NCBI GenBank assembly: GCA_041485885.1
Contig: JBGPKL010000011.1
Location: 6,837-70,836 of the forward strand
DNA: 64,000 bases
From: JACQFZ01 sp041485885
GTDB taxonomy: Bacteria > Pseudomonadota > Gammaproteobacteria > Acidiferrobacterales > Sulfurifustaceae
Direction of reading: 5' to 3'
The position numbers and the translations under genes were made by a program. Shown piece by piece: positions 32,963-47,012 of the stretch. The number at the start of each line of letters is the position of its first letter. Within the stretch, counting starts at the first letter, position 1. The notes beneath the pieces were generated by a model. The model ran no database searches. It was given only the letters and a program-made list of their open reading frames with translations, and had not been told where the DNA came from.

Positions 32963-33652
32963 TTACTTCTCCCCGGCGGGTGCGAGCGAATAGTCGAGCA
33001 CCTGCGGGATCGCGGTCAGCGCCTCCGCGAGCCGGCGGAAATCCACGGCATGACGGCTCTGCACCGTCATTTCGTACTCGATGTATTTCCCCCCCTCCGT
33101 GAGCCGATAGGCCACCTGTAACGCCCGAACGTGTTGCTGTTCGATGACGACGCGCAGCGCCTCTTCGCGGAGCGAGTTGGCACGCGCGAAGCGAACCATC
33201 AATCGCGCGTAGACGATCGTCGGGGTGATGCGCTCCAGCCATCGGAACAGCGACAGCGTCATCAAGGTTACAAGTGTTGCGACCGACGCCGCGAGATAAA
33301 ACCCGGCGCCGATGATGACGCCGATCGCCGCCGTTATCCAAATGGACGCCGCGGTGGTCAACCCGCGCACCGAGAGACCGTCCTTCATGATGACACCGGC
33401 GCCGAGAAAACCGATGCCCGTCATGATGCCCTGCGCCATGCGCGCCGGATCGATGCGCACGGCGTCGATCGGCACGCCCGAAAGCACCGCTGCGTCACGC
33501 GTGCTGAGCAGCATCAGCAGACTCGAGGCGGTGCAGACCAGCACGTGCGTGCGGAACCCGGCAGGTCGGCCGTTGAACGTGCGCTCGAGACCGATCAGCG
33601 CTCCGGCGAGAACCGCACCGAAGAGATGAGCGAGGGTGGTGAAGGTATCCAT
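32963..33652 (-). CDS. MgtC/SapB family membrane protein
   Basis: Inner-membrane protein of 229 residues with four or five hydrophobic helices in the first ~140 residues. GALIGLERTFNGRPAGFRTHVLV and GIGFLGAGVIMKDGLSVRGLTTAASIW are the core MgtC signatures. A soluble ACT-like C-terminal domain of about 80 residues follows, as in the longer MgtC subgroup. MgtC proteins influence magnesium starvation survival and F-ATPase in pathogens; what they do in free-living species is unclear. It is divergent from dapB. Confidence 0.92.
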   Translation of the reverse strand: MDTFTTLAHLFGAVLAGALIGLERTFNGRPAGFRTHVLVCTASSLLMLLSTRDAAVLSGVPIDAVRIDPARMAQGIMTGIGFLGAGVIMKDGLSVRGLTTAASIWITAAIGVIIGAGFYLAASVATLVTLMTLSLFRWLERITPTIVYARLMVRFARANSLREEALRVVIEQQHVRALQVAYRLTEGGKYIEYEMTVQSRHAVDFRRLAEALTAIPQVLDYSLAPAGEK

Positions 33653-33739
33653 TTGCTGAGTTTATACTGTGCGGCGCGCGATGGCTCCCTGCGAAAAAAT
33701 CCATTATTCTGGCGACCGAACTTTTAGGGGATCAATTTC

Positions 33740-34534
33740 ATGGTTCGCATTGCTATTGCCGGAGCGGCCGGACGCATGGGGCGTGCGCTGATCGAAGTGG
33801 CGTCGGGCGCGGCGGACCTCAAACTTTCCGCCGCCATCGAAGACAAGCGATCGACCGCCATCGGCGCGGACGCCGGGATGCTCGTCGGTAGCGGGTCCCT
33901 GGGTGTGGCGATCGGTACCGATCTCGGCGCGTCCGATTTTGACGTGCTGATCGATTTCACCAGCCCCGAACCCGCGTTGGCGCACCTCGCCTATTGCGTC
34001 AAGGCGCGCCGGAAAATGGTGATCGGTACGACCGGTTTCGATGCCGCTGGGCGCGAGCGTGTTAGCGAGGCCGCGCGCCAGATCGGCATCGTGTTTGCGC
34101 CTAATATGAGCGTCGGCGTCAATCTTTGCCTGAAGCTGCTCGACATCTCCGCGCGCGTCCTCGGTCCGCAGTTCGACACCGAAATCATCGAGGCGCATCA
34201 CCGGCACAAAGTCGACGCGCCCTCCGGTACGGCGGTGCGCATGGGCGAGGTCATTGCTCAAGCGCGCGGGTTCACCCTCGATGCGCAGACGCTGTCCTTG
34301 GATCGCAAGGGCGCCCGCCCACCGGGCCGCATCGGTTTCGCCGTCGTGCGGGCGGGTGAGATCGTCGGGGATCACACCGTGCTCTTTGCGGGTCCCGGCG
34401 AGCGAATCGAGATTACCCATCGCGCCGAGTCGCGGCGTACCTTCGCCGACGGCGCGCTACGCGCTGCCCGTTGGCTGGTGGTAAAGAGCGAGCCGGGTCT
34501 TTACGATATGCAGGACGTGCTTGGTTTGCGTTGA
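33740..34534 (+). CDS. dapB: 4-hydroxy-tetrahydrodipicolinate reductase
   Basis: Lysine and diaminopimelate pathway enzyme, 264 residues. The nucleotide fold starts MVRIAIAGAAGRMGR (GxxGRMG at 8-14). The active-site signature is EAHHRHKVDAPSGTA, containing the catalytic His and Lys. It follows dnaJ (separated by the opposite-strand mgtC gene) and precedes carA, an order shared with pseudomonads. GGGGATC is about 8 nt upstream of ATG. Length and motifs are normal. Confidence 0.97.
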   Translation: MVRIAIAGAAGRMGRALIEVASGAADLKLSAAIEDKRSTAIGADAGMLVGSGSLGVAIGTDLGASDFDVLIDFTSPEPALAHLAYCVKARRKMVIGTTGFDAAGRERVSEAARQIGIVFAPNMSVGVNLCLKLLDISARVLGPQFDTEIIEAHHRHKVDAPSGTAVRMGEVIAQARGFTLDAQTLSLDRKGARPPGRIGFAVVRAGEIVGDHTVLFAGPGERIEITHRAESRRTFADGALRAARWLVVKSEPGLYDMQDVLGLR

Positions 34535-34630
34535 GCGCATGCCGCTTAGTCAAATATGACGACTAGGAAAGGGTTCGGCTCAGTGGCACTATGCTGCGCT
34601 GAATCTCCACAATAATGACAGGAGGATCTC

Positions 34631-35218
34631 TTGAGACCTAGTGTGCAGAAGACGCTTCTCGTATCGGCGGCTGTGCTCTTGAGCATTGCGGCTCCGGCGG
34701 CGCAGGCGCTGGATACCACGTTTCACTACAAGGCGGGATACGATACCGGCGGCGATACGTTGGTCATTGTGGTCTTTACGAACGGCGATCGCCAGAATAT
34801 CAAAGCCAACCGCGGCCTTTTCTTTGGCGGCGGCGTTTCAATCGTCAACGACGCGAAGGACATCGAAACCGAGCTCGCGCTCACCTATAAGGTCGACGAC
34901 ATCGTGGCCTCGAACGGCGACGTAACCTGGTCGCGCTGGCCGATCGATGCGCTCATGTTTTTCCGCACGTCGTCGGTGCGTGTAGGGGGCGGCCTGACAT
35001 ATCACCTGAACCCGGACTTGAGCGGCAGCGGCGTGGCGAGCGGTCTCAACGTCAATTTCAAAAACAGTCTCGGATACATCCTGCAGGCGGATTGGCGCAT
35101 TACCGAGAAGCTTAGTCTGGGAGCGCGCTATACCATCCTGGACTACGAGCTAAGCGGGACCACCAACTCGAAGGTTGGCAGCAACGGTCTGGGCATCGTT
35201 TTCAGCGGACATCTGTAG
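34631..35218 (+). CDS. Small outer-membrane beta-barrel-like protein
   Basis: A 195-residue secreted protein. The start is TTG at 34631, supported by AGGAGG five nt upstream; an ATG just before it is out of frame and stops after eight codons. The signal peptide ends at about residue 28 (AAPAAQA-LDTTFHYKAGYD). The mature part alternates hydrophobic and polar residues with Gly-rich turns (RGLFFGGGVSIVND, GARYTILDYELSG), as in eight-stranded OmpW/OmpA-like barrels. No specific family is claimed. Located between dapB and carA, it interrupts the usual order. Confidence 0.65.
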   Translation: MRPSVQKTLLVSAAVLLSIAAPAAQALDTTFHYKAGYDTGGDTLVIVVFTNGDRQNIKANRGLFFGGGVSIVNDAKDIETELALTYKVDDIVASNGDVTWSRWPIDALMFFRTSSVRVGGGLTYHLNPDLSGSGVASGLNVNFKNSLGYILQADWRITEKLSLGARYTILDYELSGTTNSKVGSNGLGIVFSGHL

Positions 35219-35303
35219 TACCGCACGTAAGTACGACACGTAACGGTCGGGACGCGTAGAGACGCTACGCGCCATCGCGCGGTGTTTGGCCAGTGGCGCT
35301 CGT

Positions 35304-35333
35304 TTGATCTTCCCGGCCGGCATCCCGTAGAAT
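35304..35333 (+). promoter_or_regulatory. Candidate sigma-70 promoter of carAB
   Basis: TTGATC (35304-35309), 18-nt spacer, TAGAAT (35328-35333), about 95 nt before the carA start. The long leader could carry pyrimidine or arginine control, but no operator was recognised. Confidence 0.5.
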
Positions 35334-35428
35334 GGACGCTCAGCGGAAATCCAGTGATTTAGTCGCAACGCAGGGGCGGATCGTCCGCCCCGCGCTTTGC
35401 TACGCCCGCGCGCGAGGTTGTTTCGCTG

Positions 35429-36607
35429 ATGCCGTCTGCACTGCTGGCCTTGGAAGATGGCTCTCTGTTCTACGGGGAGTCGATCGGCATTCCGGGCCAG
35501 GCCGTCGGGGAGGTGGTGTTCAATACCGCCATGACGGGGTATCAGGAAATCCTCACCGACCCTTCCTACTATAAGCAGATCGTTACTTTCACTTACCCAC
35601 ACATCGGCAATACCGGCGTTAACTCGCAAGACATGGAGTCCTCCCGCGTCTACGTGGAAGGGTTGATCATTCGCGACCTGCCGCCGCGCGCGAGCAACTT
35701 TCGTTCGACGGAAACACTCGCGGCTTTCATGCAACGCCACCGTTTGGTGGGACTCGCCGACATCGACACGCGGCGTCTCACGCGTCTGTTGCGCGACAAG
35801 GGCGCGCAGAACGGCTGTCTGCTCGCGGCGGAGCCGGGTGCGAAACCGGATAAGAAGGCCGCGCTCGCGGCCGCGCGTGCGTTTCCGGGGCTCAAGGGCA
35901 TGGATCTCGCGAAGGTCGTCAGCACGCGCGAGCCGTATAGCTGGGAGGAAGGCGGTTGGACGTTGGGTAGCGGCTTCGCGGCGCGCAGCGGCGGGCGGTT
36001 TCACGTGATCGCGTTCGATTATGGCGTAAAACGAAACATACTGCGGATGCTCGCGGATCGCGGCTGTCGTCTTACCGTCGTGCCGGCAACCATGACGGCG
36101 CCGCAAGCGCTGCAACTGCGTCCCGACGGCGTGTTCTTATCGAACGGCCCCGGCGATCCGGAGCCGTGCGATTATGCGATCGAGGCGATCAAGCGTCTCA
36201 TCGAAGCCGGTGTGCCGGTATTCGGCATTTGCCTCGGCCATCAGCTACTCGGGCTCGCGTCTGGGGCGCGCACGATAAAAATGAAATTCGGCCATCACGG
36301 CGCGAATCATCCGGTGCTCGAGATCGACACCGGTCGCGTCATGATCAGCAGCCAGAACCACGGGTTCGCGGTCGATGAAGCGAGCTTGCCGGTGAATCTG
36401 CGGGTGACGCATCGCTCCTTGTTCGACGGTTCGGTGCAGGGGCTGGAGCGTACCGATGTTCCGGCATTCTGTTTTCAGGGGCACCCCGAGGCGAGCCCCG
36501 GACCGCACGACATACTGCCGTTGTTCGATCGTTTCATTCAACTGATGGAAAAGTGTGCGGCGCGTTCCGCCGAGCTTCCCGCGGCGGTGGCCGAGAGCCG
36601 CGCCTAA
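35429..36607 (+). CDS. carA: Carbamoyl-phosphate synthase small chain
   Basis: Glutaminase subunit supplying ammonia to CarB for arginine and pyrimidine synthesis. The 392 residues include LEDGSLFYGESIG at the start, MTGYQEILTDPSY, and the nucleophile loop FGICLGHQ with Cys268. Catalytic His and Glu are in CFQGHPEASPGPHD. ATG is at 35429. The gene is followed by carB after 15 nt. All features are standard. Confidence 0.98.
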   Translation: MPSALLALEDGSLFYGESIGIPGQAVGEVVFNTAMTGYQEILTDPSYYKQIVTFTYPHIGNTGVNSQDMESSRVYVEGLIIRDLPPRASNFRSTETLAAFMQRHRLVGLADIDTRRLTRLLRDKGAQNGCLLAAEPGAKPDKKAALAAARAFPGLKGMDLAKVVSTREPYSWEEGGWTLGSGFAARSGGRFHVIAFDYGVKRNILRMLADRGCRLTVVPATMTAPQALQLRPDGVFLSNGPGDPEPCDYAIEAIKRLIEAGVPVFGICLGHQLLGLASGARTIKMKFGHHGANHPVLEIDTGRVMISSQNHGFAVDEASLPVNLRVTHRSLFDGSVQGLERTDVPAFCFQGHPEASPGPHDILPLFDRFIQLMEKCAARSAELPAAVAESRA

Positions 36608-36622
36608 CCCGATGGTCGCTTC

Positions 36623-39846
<3,224 letters not shown>

Positions 39847-39850
<4 letters not shown>

Positions 39851-40323
39851 GCAAGGTACCGATGACGGTCGCCGGCGCCGAGCAGTTGCAGGCTGATCTC
39901 AGTCGTTTAAAAACCGCGGAGCGCCCGCGCATCATTCAGGCGATCGCCGAGGCGCGCGCGCATGGCGATCTCTCCGAGAACGCCGAATATCACGCCGCGA
40001 AGGAGCAGCAGGGTATGCTCGAAGCCCGCATTTCGGATCTGGAGCATCGCCTTGCGAACGCGCAGGTCATCGACCCCGCCAGCGTGAAGGCGAACGGTCG
40101 CGTGGTATTCGGCGCGACGATCGACTTGCACGAGGAGCACACCGGCCAGAAGGTGACTTATCAGATCGTCGGCGATCACGAAGCCGACATCGCGCACGGA
40201 AAACTTTCCGTCAGCTCGCCGATCGCGCGCGCTTTGATCGGCAAGGAGCAGGGCGACGTCGTCGAGGTGCAGGTGCCGGACGGCGTGCGCCGATACGAGG
40301 TCCTTGGTATTCGATATGTTTGA
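39847..40323 (+). CDS. greA: Transcription elongation factor GreA
   Basis: Rescues backtracked RNA polymerase. The 158 residues start with GTG overlapping the carB stop (GTGA). The coiled-coil domain includes EARAHGDLSENAEYHAAKEQ with the essential acidic tip (DLSENAEY). The C-terminal FKBP-like domain has ISVSSPIARALIGKEQGDVVEV. Translational coupling to carB is typical of this operon. A repeat element follows, where pseudomonads instead have yhbY. Confidence 0.97.
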
Positions 40324-40328
40324 TTTTG

Positions 40329-40421
40329 GAACCGCAGATGAACGCAGATAAACGCAGATCAAAGATTCGGTTTCGTTCTCTTTGCTCTTATCCGCGTTGA
40401 TCCGCGTTCATCTGCGGTTTC
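40329..40421. repeat. Intergenic inverted-repeat element, copy 1
   Basis: GAACCGCAGATGAACGCAGA and following bases at the left end are mirrored by ATCCGCGTTCATCTGCGGTTTC at the right, giving a long imperfect hairpin with a variable middle. The arms contain repeated GCAGAT/ACGC units. Two further copies are at 56635-56717 and 57337-57433. The element lies between greA and rlmE. Confidence 0.85.
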
Positions 40422-40437
40422 ATCGTCCTTTTCTGCC

Positions 40438-41055
40438 ATGCCCAGATCCAAGAGCAGCCACGCGTGGCTGCAACGCCAACGTCGCGATCCTTATGTGAAG
40501 CGCGCTCGTGCCGAAGGTGCACGCTCGCGGGCGCACTACAAGCTCGCCGAGATTGATGCGCGCGAGAAGCTGTTGCGGCCCGGGCTGACCGTCGTCGATC
40601 TTGGCGCCGCGCCGGGCGGCTGGTCCGAATACGCCGCCGCGCGCGTGACGTCGCGGGGGCGCGTCGTCGCCGTTGATCTGCTGCCGATGCAGCCTATTTC
40701 CGGCGTGCAATTCACTCAGGGCGACTTCGCCGATCTGCAGGTGCTAAACTTGTTGAAAACCCAGCTCGGTGGCCCGGCCGATCTTGTAATTTCCGATATG
40801 GCCCCCAATATCACGGGTATTGTCGCGACGGACCAAGCGCGCGCGCTTGAGCTCGAGGAACGCGCAATCGAATTCGCGGAAGCTACCCTCCGCCCGGGCG
40901 GCGCGCTCCTGCTAAAGGCGTTTCACGGGGCGGGTTTTGAAAGTCTTACGGCGCGTTTGCGGCGGCGCTTCCAGAAAGTGGCGACGCGCAAGCCCGGTGC
41001 GTCCCGCGGCGAGAGTCGAGAAGTCTTTCTGCTTGCCAAGGGCTTTATCGGCTGA
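40438..41055 (+). CDS. rlmE: 23S rRNA 2'-O-methyltransferase RlmE (RrmJ/FtsJ)
   Basis: Methylates U2552 of 23S rRNA in the large subunit. The 205-residue protein begins with a basic segment (RSKSSHAWLQRQRRDPYVKR). The SAM motif is VVDLGAAPGGWSEYA, and DLVISDMAPNITG carries the catalytic Asp; LLKAFHG holds the catalytic Lys. It is followed by ftsH after 104 nt, a heat-shock pair in many bacteria. No clear promoter was identified; the repeat element lies directly upstream. Confidence 0.96.
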   Translation: MPRSKSSHAWLQRQRRDPYVKRARAEGARSRAHYKLAEIDAREKLLRPGLTVVDLGAAPGGWSEYAAARVTSRGRVVAVDLLPMQPISGVQFTQGDFADLQVLNLLKTQLGGPADLVISDMAPNITGIVATDQARALELEERAIEFAEATLRPGGALLLKAFHGAGFESLTARLRRRFQKVATRKPGASRGESREVFLLAKGFIG

Positions 41056-41159
41056 GCAACGTTGGCGCCGGAAACCATCGGTCCGGAGGTGCTGTAATTA
41101 CCTTCGCGGCGTAGCACAATGGGAACGCGGTTCGAAACGATGATGACTAGAGGTCGGCC

Positions 41160-43082
<1,923 letters not shown>

Positions 43083-43094
43083 ATCAAAACAGTA

Positions 43095-43147
43095 AAGGCC
43101 GTTCTTTCCTATTCTCGATCCAATGGAAAGCGCGGCCTTCGCTTTTT
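43095..43147 (+). terminator. Terminator after ftsH
   Basis: AAGGCCG (43095-43101) with TTCTTTCC inside pairs with GGAAAG and CGGCCTT (43133-43139), followed shortly by CTTTTT (43142-43147). It is a long, stable hairpin. Confidence 0.65.
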
Positions 43148-43166
43148 CGCCATCAATGAACCTGCT

Positions 43167-44039
43167 ATGCCGCAGGCCGCGTTCCGTTCAACTCACCTCT
43201 CTTTGACTCCGCTCGATTGCGGCGGTCGCGCGCTCGACCTCTCGCGCGTCGCGGTGATGGGTATACTCAACGTTACTCCGGACTCGTTCTCCGACGGCGG
43301 CGAATTTTTGAGCCTCGCCGATGCGTTAGTGCATGGGCGTTCCATGGCCGAGCAGGGCGCTGCGATCATCGACATCGGCGGCGAGTCGACGCGACCCGGT
43401 GCTCGCCCGGTGGACGCGCAAGAAGAAATCGATCGTGTCGTTCCCGTGATCGAGCGCCTCTCCCGGGAAGTCGCGGTCCCCATCTCCGTCGACACGTCAA
43501 AGCCCGAGGTCATGCGGGCGGCGGTCGCCGCCGGCGCGGGCATGATTAACGATGTGCGCGCATTGCGCGTGCCAGGTGCGCTCGAAGCTGTCGTAGCACT
43601 AGAGCGACCGGTCGTGCTGATGCATATGCAAGGCGATCCTGAGGGTATGCAGCACGATCCGCGCTATGCCGACGTCGTACGCGACGTGCGCGATTTTCTC
43701 GCGGCACGCATCGCCGCGGCGGTTGCAGGCGGCGTTTCGCGCGCGCGGATCATCGTCGATCCGGGTTTCGGATTCGGCAAGATGCCCGAGCACAATCTTG
43801 AGCTGTTGCGTAGACTGAAGGAGCTCGCGATGCTCGGGCCGATTCTCGTTGGGTTATCGCGCAAATCGATGATCCAAAAACTACTGGGTCTTCCCGTCGA
43901 GCGCGGGTTACAACCGAGTGTGGCGCTCGCGCTGATCGCGGTGCAAAATGGAGCGCGTATCGTGCGAGTGCACGATGTCGCCGCGACCGTCGAGGCTCTG
44001 CGCTTGCTTGAGGCGGTCTACCCGTCGGGCCGCGAATAG
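43167..44039 (+). CDS. folP: Dihydropteroate synthase
   Basis: Joins 6-hydroxymethyl-dihydropterin diphosphate with p-aminobenzoate in folate synthesis; target of sulfonamides. 290 residues from ATG at 43167. Signatures are GILNVTPDSFSDGG (32-45), IDIGGESTRPGA, and DPGFGFGK in the second half. It lies between ftsH and glmM, the usual gammaproteobacterial order. Product length and motifs are normal. Confidence 0.97.
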   Translation: MPQAAFRSTHLSLTPLDCGGRALDLSRVAVMGILNVTPDSFSDGGEFLSLADALVHGRSMAEQGAAIIDIGGESTRPGARPVDAQEEIDRVVPVIERLSREVAVPISVDTSKPEVMRAAVAAGAGMINDVRALRVPGALEAVVALERPVVLMHMQGDPEGMQHDPRYADVVRDVRDFLAARIAAAVAGGVSRARIIVDPGFGFGKMPEHNLELLRRLKELAMLGPILVGLSRKSMIQKLLGLPVERGLQPSVALALIAVQNGARIVRVHDVAATVEALRLLEAVYPSGRE

Positions 44040-44101
44040 TATCGACGTGTCTGTGATTGCGCCCGGGCCCATGCGGACTCAAATATAGGGAACGCCGAAC
44101 C

Positions 44102-45457
44102 ATGACTACGCGCAAGTACTTTGGAACTGACGGCGTGCGGGGACGGGTGGGCGAAGAGCCCATCACTCCCGACGTGGTGTTGAAACTCGGTTGGGCGGCC
44201 GGACGCGTGCTGGGCAGCAAGAGCGGCGATCCCGGCAAGATTCTTATCGGCAAGGACACGCGTGTTTCCGGTTATCTGCTCGAGTCGGCGCTCGAATCCG
44301 GGCTTTCGGCCGCCGGCATCGACATCCGATTGCTCGGCCCGATGCCGACGCCCGCTATCGCTTATCTCACGCGCACCGCGCGCGCGCGCGCCGGGATCGT
44401 GATCAGCGCCTCGCACAATCCGTATCAGGACAACGGCATTAAGTTTTTTTCCGCGGAGGGCACCAAGCTACCGGATGAGACCGAGCTTGAGATCGAGCGG
44501 ACGATGGCGCAACCGCTGCGCATGGTGTCGTCGAACGCGCTCGGCAAAGCGAAGCGTTACGACGACGCCGGCGGCCGTTATATCGAATTCTGCAAGAGCA
44601 CGTTCCCGCACCGCGCGAGTCTCGAAGGTTTGCGTATCGTCGTCGATTGTGCGAACGGCGCCGCCTACCAGGTCGCGCCGCTCGTATTCAGCGAGCTCGG
44701 TGCCGACGTGACGGCGATCGCGAACGAGCCGGACGGATTCAACATCAACCGCGAATGCGGTTCGACGGCTCCCGACGGATTGCGGCGCGCGGTGCGTGAG
44801 AAGGGCGCGCACCTCGGCATCGCGCTCGATGGGGACGGCGATCGTGTCGTCATGGTCGACGCCGGCGGCGCTGTCCTCGATGGGGATCAATTGTTATACA
44901 TCATCGTCGTGGATCGATTGGCCAACGGTGCCCTGCGCGGCGGCATGGTCGGCACGCTCATGAGCAACCTTGGGCTCGAGCTCGCGTGCCGGCAACGCAG
45001 CATCCCGTTCGTGCGCGCGGCGGTCGGCGACCGCCACGTCATGAGCGCGCTGATCGAGCAGGGATGGGACTTGGGCGGTGAAACCTCGGGGCATATTATT
45101 TGTCTCGACAAGCTCACGACCGGCGACGGCATCATCGCAGCGCTGCAGGTGCTCTCGGCCATGGTCCGCACCGGGCGGCCGCTCGCGGAACTCAAAAGCG
45201 GCATGGAGCTTTACCCACAGTGCATGATCAACGTGCGCATGAATCGCCGCTTTGACGTGAAGTCATCCAGCGCCGTACAGAATGCCGTGCGCGACGCGGA
45301 GCGAGAGCTGAACGGGCAGGGGCGCATCGTTTTGCGCGCATCGGGCACCGAGCCGGTAATACGCGTCATGGTCGAGGGCGCCGACAACGGTCAGGTCGAG
45401 CGACTGTCCCAGCAACTCGCCGACGTCGTGCGCCGGGCTGCGGACGCCGCGGCGTAG
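44102..45457 (+). CDS. glmM: Phosphoglucosamine mutase
   Basis: Interconverts glucosamine-6-phosphate and glucosamine-1-phosphate for peptidoglycan and LPS. The preferred ATG is at 44102 (MTTRKYFGTDGVRG, 451 residues); an earlier in-frame start adds 15 unrelated residues. The active-site phosphoserine lies in ISASHNP (Ser104), the metal site in LDGDGDR, and RASGTEPVIRVM is the phosphate-binding loop. It is 62 nt after folP and 84 nt before tpiA. Confidence 0.97.
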   Translation: MTTRKYFGTDGVRGRVGEEPITPDVVLKLGWAAGRVLGSKSGDPGKILIGKDTRVSGYLLESALESGLSAAGIDIRLLGPMPTPAIAYLTRTARARAGIVISASHNPYQDNGIKFFSAEGTKLPDETELEIERTMAQPLRMVSSNALGKAKRYDDAGGRYIEFCKSTFPHRASLEGLRIVVDCANGAAYQVAPLVFSELGADVTAIANEPDGFNINRECGSTAPDGLRRAVREKGAHLGIALDGDGDRVVMVDAGGAVLDGDQLLYIIVVDRLANGALRGGMVGTLMSNLGLELACRQRSIPFVRAAVGDRHVMSALIEQGWDLGGETSGHIICLDKLTTGDGIIAALQVLSAMVRTGRPLAELKSGMELYPQCMINVRMNRRFDVKSSSAVQNAVRDAERELNGQGRIVLRASGTEPVIRVMVEGADNGQVERLSQQLADVVRRAADAAA

Positions 45458-45541
45458 AGGCTCGCCTGCCGCGCCGCAAATTGCTTTCCCTCGATCGGAT
45501 CGGTAACATCGCGCGTTTTTCGAGTCTCGGGTTCGATGCTC

Positions 45542-46339
45542 ATGCGCCGACCACTCGTTGCAGGCAACTGGAAGATGAACGGCACGCGCGCCCAGGCGGT
45601 GACGCTCATCGATGGTATCCTGCGTGGCGTCGCGGCACTCGGCGACACCGACATCGCGCTGTGTCCGCCCTTTCTCTTGATTCCGCTCGTGGCCGAGAGG
45701 CTCAAGGCGGCGGGCGCACGGATCGCTTGGGGCGGGCAGAATCTCGATGCGCATGCAAGCGGCGCGTACACGGGCGAGATTTCGGGCGCGATGTTGCGCG
45801 ACGTTGAATGCGCCTATGTTATCGTCGGTCATTCGGAGCGTCGGACCGTGTTCGGGGAAACCGACGCCGTCGTCGCGGAAAAATTCGTAGCGGCGCAGGC
45901 CGCCGGTCTGACGCCGATCATGTGCGTCGGCGAGACGCTCGCCGAGCGTGAAGCGGACCGCATGGAGTCGGTGATCGATCGACAGCTGAGCGCCGTGCTC
46001 GATCGCAGCGGCGCGCCGAGCCTCGCGCGCGCGGCGATTGCTTACGAGCCGGTATGGGCCATCGGTACCGGCCGCACCGCGTCACCGTCGCAAGCGCAAC
46101 AGATGCATCGTTTCATCCGTGCGAAGGTAGCCGCGGCGGATGCGCCGATCGCGGCCGCGCTGCGAATACTTTATGGCGGCAGTGTCAAAGGGACGAATGC
46201 ACGCGAGCTCTTTGAGCAGGTGGACATCGACGGCGGATTGATCGGCGGCGCTTCGTTGCAGGCGGAAGAATTTCTCACGATCTGCCGCGCGGCGAGTGAG
46301 TCGAGAACCGCGAAAATGCGCGGCATGTCGCCGCCTTAG
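45542..46339 (+). CDS. tpiA: Triosephosphate isomerase
   Basis: Glycolytic enzyme interconverting dihydroxyacetone phosphate and glyceraldehyde 3-phosphate. The start used is ATG 45542 (MRRPLVAGNWKMNG, 265 residues); an ATG two codons earlier at 45536 is also possible. Lys11 and the GHSERR motif lie at the active site, and AYEPVWAIGTG carries the catalytic Glu and loop 6. YGGSVKGTNA binds phosphate. The folP-glmM-tpiA-secG order is typical. Confidence 0.97.
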   Translation: MRRPLVAGNWKMNGTRAQAVTLIDGILRGVAALGDTDIALCPPFLLIPLVAERLKAAGARIAWGGQNLDAHASGAYTGEISGAMLRDVECAYVIVGHSERRTVFGETDAVVAEKFVAAQAAGLTPIMCVGETLAEREADRMESVIDRQLSAVLDRSGAPSLARAAIAYEPVWAIGTGRTASPSQAQQMHRFIRAKVAAADAPIAAALRILYGGSVKGTNARELFEQVDIDGGLIGGASLQAEEFLTICRAASESRTAKMRGMSPP

Positions 46340-46406
46340 GCCGGGACGATTAAAGCGGGTCCGGTTCAATTATACGTGCGCTTGAAGTGGTGTGGAGCAC
46401 CGGAAA

Positions 46407-46754
46407 ATGCGTGAGCTCATTGTCGTGATCGACATATTGGCGGCCATCGGATTGGTCGCGCTGGTGTTGCTACAACAAGGAAAGGGAGCTGATATGGGCG
46501 CCGCGTTCGGAAGCGGCGCTTCGCAAACTTTGTTCGGCAGTCGCGGCACAGCGAATTTCCTGACGCGCACCACCGCGGTACTCGCGCTCGTCTTCTTCGG
46601 CGCGAATCTCGCGCTCTATTACCTTACGAACCATGTTCCGCCGCAACCGAGCAGCATTACCGATCAGGCGCCGCTGTCAGCGCCAGCTGTTCCCGCGCCG
46701 CCCACGGCACCCACCGCGCCCGAAGCGCCGAAAGCGCCGGAGGTGCCGAAATAG
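46407..46754 (+). CDS. secG: Protein translocase subunit SecG
   Basis: Inner-membrane part of the SecYEG channel. From ATG at 46407 it has 115 residues with two transmembrane helices (about 3-23 and 52-72) joined by LLQQGKGADMGAAFGSGAS and GSRGTANFLTR, the family signature. The C-terminal ~40 residues are rich in Pro and Ala (SAPAVPAPPTAPTAPEAPKA), longer than the E. coli tail. The GTG at 46392 is a less likely start. tRNA-Leu follows 48 nt downstream. Confidence 0.95.
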   Translation: MRELIVVIDILAAIGLVALVLLQQGKGADMGAAFGSGASQTLFGSRGTANFLTRTTAVLALVFFGANLALYYLTNHVPPQPSSITDQAPLSAPAVPAPPTAPTAPEAPKAPEVPK

Positions 46755-46802
46755 TTTTCCGCGCGATCGTCCTTTCGAGACGGATAGAACGCCGGGTTCC
46801 CC

Positions 46803-46887
46803 GCCGAAGTGGTGAAATTGGTAGACACGCTATCTTGAGGGGGTAGTGGCGCAAGCCGTGTGGGTTCGAGTCCCACCTTCGGCACCA
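46803..46887 (+). tRNA. tRNA-Leu(GAG)
   Basis: Complete 85-nt class II tRNA with encoded CCA. Acceptor GCCGAAG pairs with CTTCGGC; the anticodon loop is TTGAGGG with anticodon GAG; the variable arm is TGGCGCAAGCCGT-like; the T-arm is GTGGGTTCGAGTCCCAC. Its position after secG is conserved in many Gammaproteobacteria. Confidence 0.97.
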
Positions 46888-46948
46888 TATCGGGGCAGTC
46901 AGCGACATGTCTTATTTCAGGCCGTAAACCGCGGCGACCCCTTTCTGC

Positions 46949-46977
46949 TTGACAGCGACTCGACTTACCGGTTTGTA
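46949..46977 (+). promoter_or_regulatory. Candidate promoter of the LuxR-type gene
   Basis: A perfect -35 TTGACA (46949-46954) is followed after 17 nt by TTTGTA (46972-46977), a poor -10. The start codon lies 36 nt further. A weak or activated promoter is plausible. Confidence 0.35.
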
Positions 46978-47012
46978 TTAGTCCGTCAGGACCAGGGGTA
47001 ACGGAGGGGGGA